This document shows positions 6,319 through 6,677 of a stretch of 6,677 nucleotides of DNA, in pieces; positions within the stretch are counted from its first letter, which is position 1, and each line of letters begins with the position of its first letter. A model generated the notes under the pieces. It saw only the letters and a program-made list of their open reading frames with translations. It was not told where the DNA came from and searched no databases. Source of the stretch: Nitrospirales bacterium (GTDB lineage: Bacteria; Nitrospirota; Nitrospiria; Nitrospirales; UBA8639). The translations under genes and the position numbers were made by a program. Location: contig JACDDF010000127.1 in NCBI GenBank assembly GCA_013817135.1, forward strand, positions 1 to 6,677, given 5' to 3'.

Positions 6319-6677
6319 TTGGAAAATTTGAAGACCGATCCATGGCAATTAGAACTGGGCGCATCGTGCATCGACGCCTCTTCTGTAGAGTTCCGGGTGT
6401 GGGCACCGAAGGCCCAGTCTGTGGCCGTCAAAATCATGGGAAGTGCTGAGCAACCGACTCCTCTCAGCCAGGAATCCTTTGGATATTGGAAAGGCACGGT
6501 GCAAGATATTTCTCCAGGCACCCGCTATCAATATGTATTAAATAACACCGTCGAGCGTCCTGATCCGGCGTCCCGATCGCAACCGGATGGGGTGCACGGC
6601 CCCTCGGAAATTATCGATCCTCTTGCATTTTCCTGGACAGATACAACTTGGCGTGGCCTGCCCCTTGAGCAATACAT
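6319..6677 (+). CDS. treZ: Malto-oligosyltrehalose trehalohydrolase, N-terminal part (truncated by window edge)
   Basis: The first 119 codons of a plus-strand gene that runs off the right edge. TreZ (GH13) cleaves the alpha-1,4 bond next to the trehalosyl end of maltooligosyl-trehalose, releasing trehalose in the cytoplasm. It is the second step of the TreY-TreZ pathway. The visible part is the N-terminal beta-sandwich domain: WQLELGA, then VEFRVWAPKAQSVAVKI (residues 23-39), a Tyr/Trp-rich strand, and the TreZ signature RPDPASRSQPDGVHGPSEI (residues 80-98), ending with WTDTTWRGLPLEQY just before the catalytic barrel. The RPDPASR..P.GVHGPS block separates TreZ from the related branching enzyme GlgB. 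Catalytic residues lie outside the window. The start is a TTG supported by AGGGAG 9 bases upstream; TTG 6328 would remove three residues, TTG 6241 would add 26. The gene diverges from glgX across about 200 bases, so the two may share regulation. Confidence 0.9.
   Translation, partial: MENLKTDPWQLELGASCIDASSVEFRVWAPKAQSVAVKIMGSAEQPTPLSQESFGYWKGTVQDISPGTRYQYVLNNTVERPDPASRSQPDGVHGPSEIIDPLAFSWTDTTWRGLPLEQY

Noticed and set aside
6237..6521. 94-codon minus-strand frame covering the treZ start
   Set aside because: Antisense to the conserved TreZ N-terminal domain. The hydrophobic stretch near its end derives from AT-rich intergenic DNA.

Overview
The window is ordinary bacterial chromosome: dense, intermediate in base composition, with Shine-Dalgarno-preceded genes on both strands. 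It is centred on alpha-glucan and trehalose metabolism. Pairing of trehalose/glycogen genes with small DUF2934 and YtxH-type proteins is something I associate with Nitrospirota such as Nitrospira. That assignment is a guess from gene content, not from a marker gene.

Layout, left to right: (1) the 5' end of a minus-strand membrane protein with the conserved TM helix of MscS-like channels (1-234, running off the left edge); (2) a minus-strand 4-alpha-glucanotransferase, malQ (440-2674); (3) a 517-base divergent intergenic region with a candidate promoter and a short perfect palindrome; (4) two small plus-strand genes, a DUF2934 protein with a basic Lys/Ala/Thr/Pro-rich tail (3192-3524) and a single-TM YtxH-like protein (3601-3828); (5) a minus-strand GH13 debranching enzyme of the GlgX/TreX type (3982-6117); (6) the first 119 codons of a plus-strand treZ, malto-oligosyltrehalose trehalohydrolase (from a TTG at 6319 to the right edge).

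The three enzymes form a coherent route. GlgX/TreX removes alpha-1,6 branches from glycogen. MalQ redistributes glucosyl units among the linear chains, so short ones are made longer. TreZ releases trehalose from the maltooligosyl-trehalose made by TreY, which is not in view and may lie to the right. Trehalose is a common osmoprotectant, and a mechanosensitive-type channel and a YtxH-like protein (a family often linked to stress) lie beside these genes. An osmotic or desiccation-response neighbourhood is therefore a reasonable inference, not something the sequence proves.

I found no mobile element, CRISPR array, tRNA or rRNA, and no previously undescribed system that I can defend. The less expected points are start-codon corrections for glgX and treZ, a well-spaced glgX promoter, the histone-H1-like tail on the DUF2934 protein, and several inverted repeats in intergenic DNA. 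One of these is a nested set around the glgX stop codon that could fold as a three-way junction.
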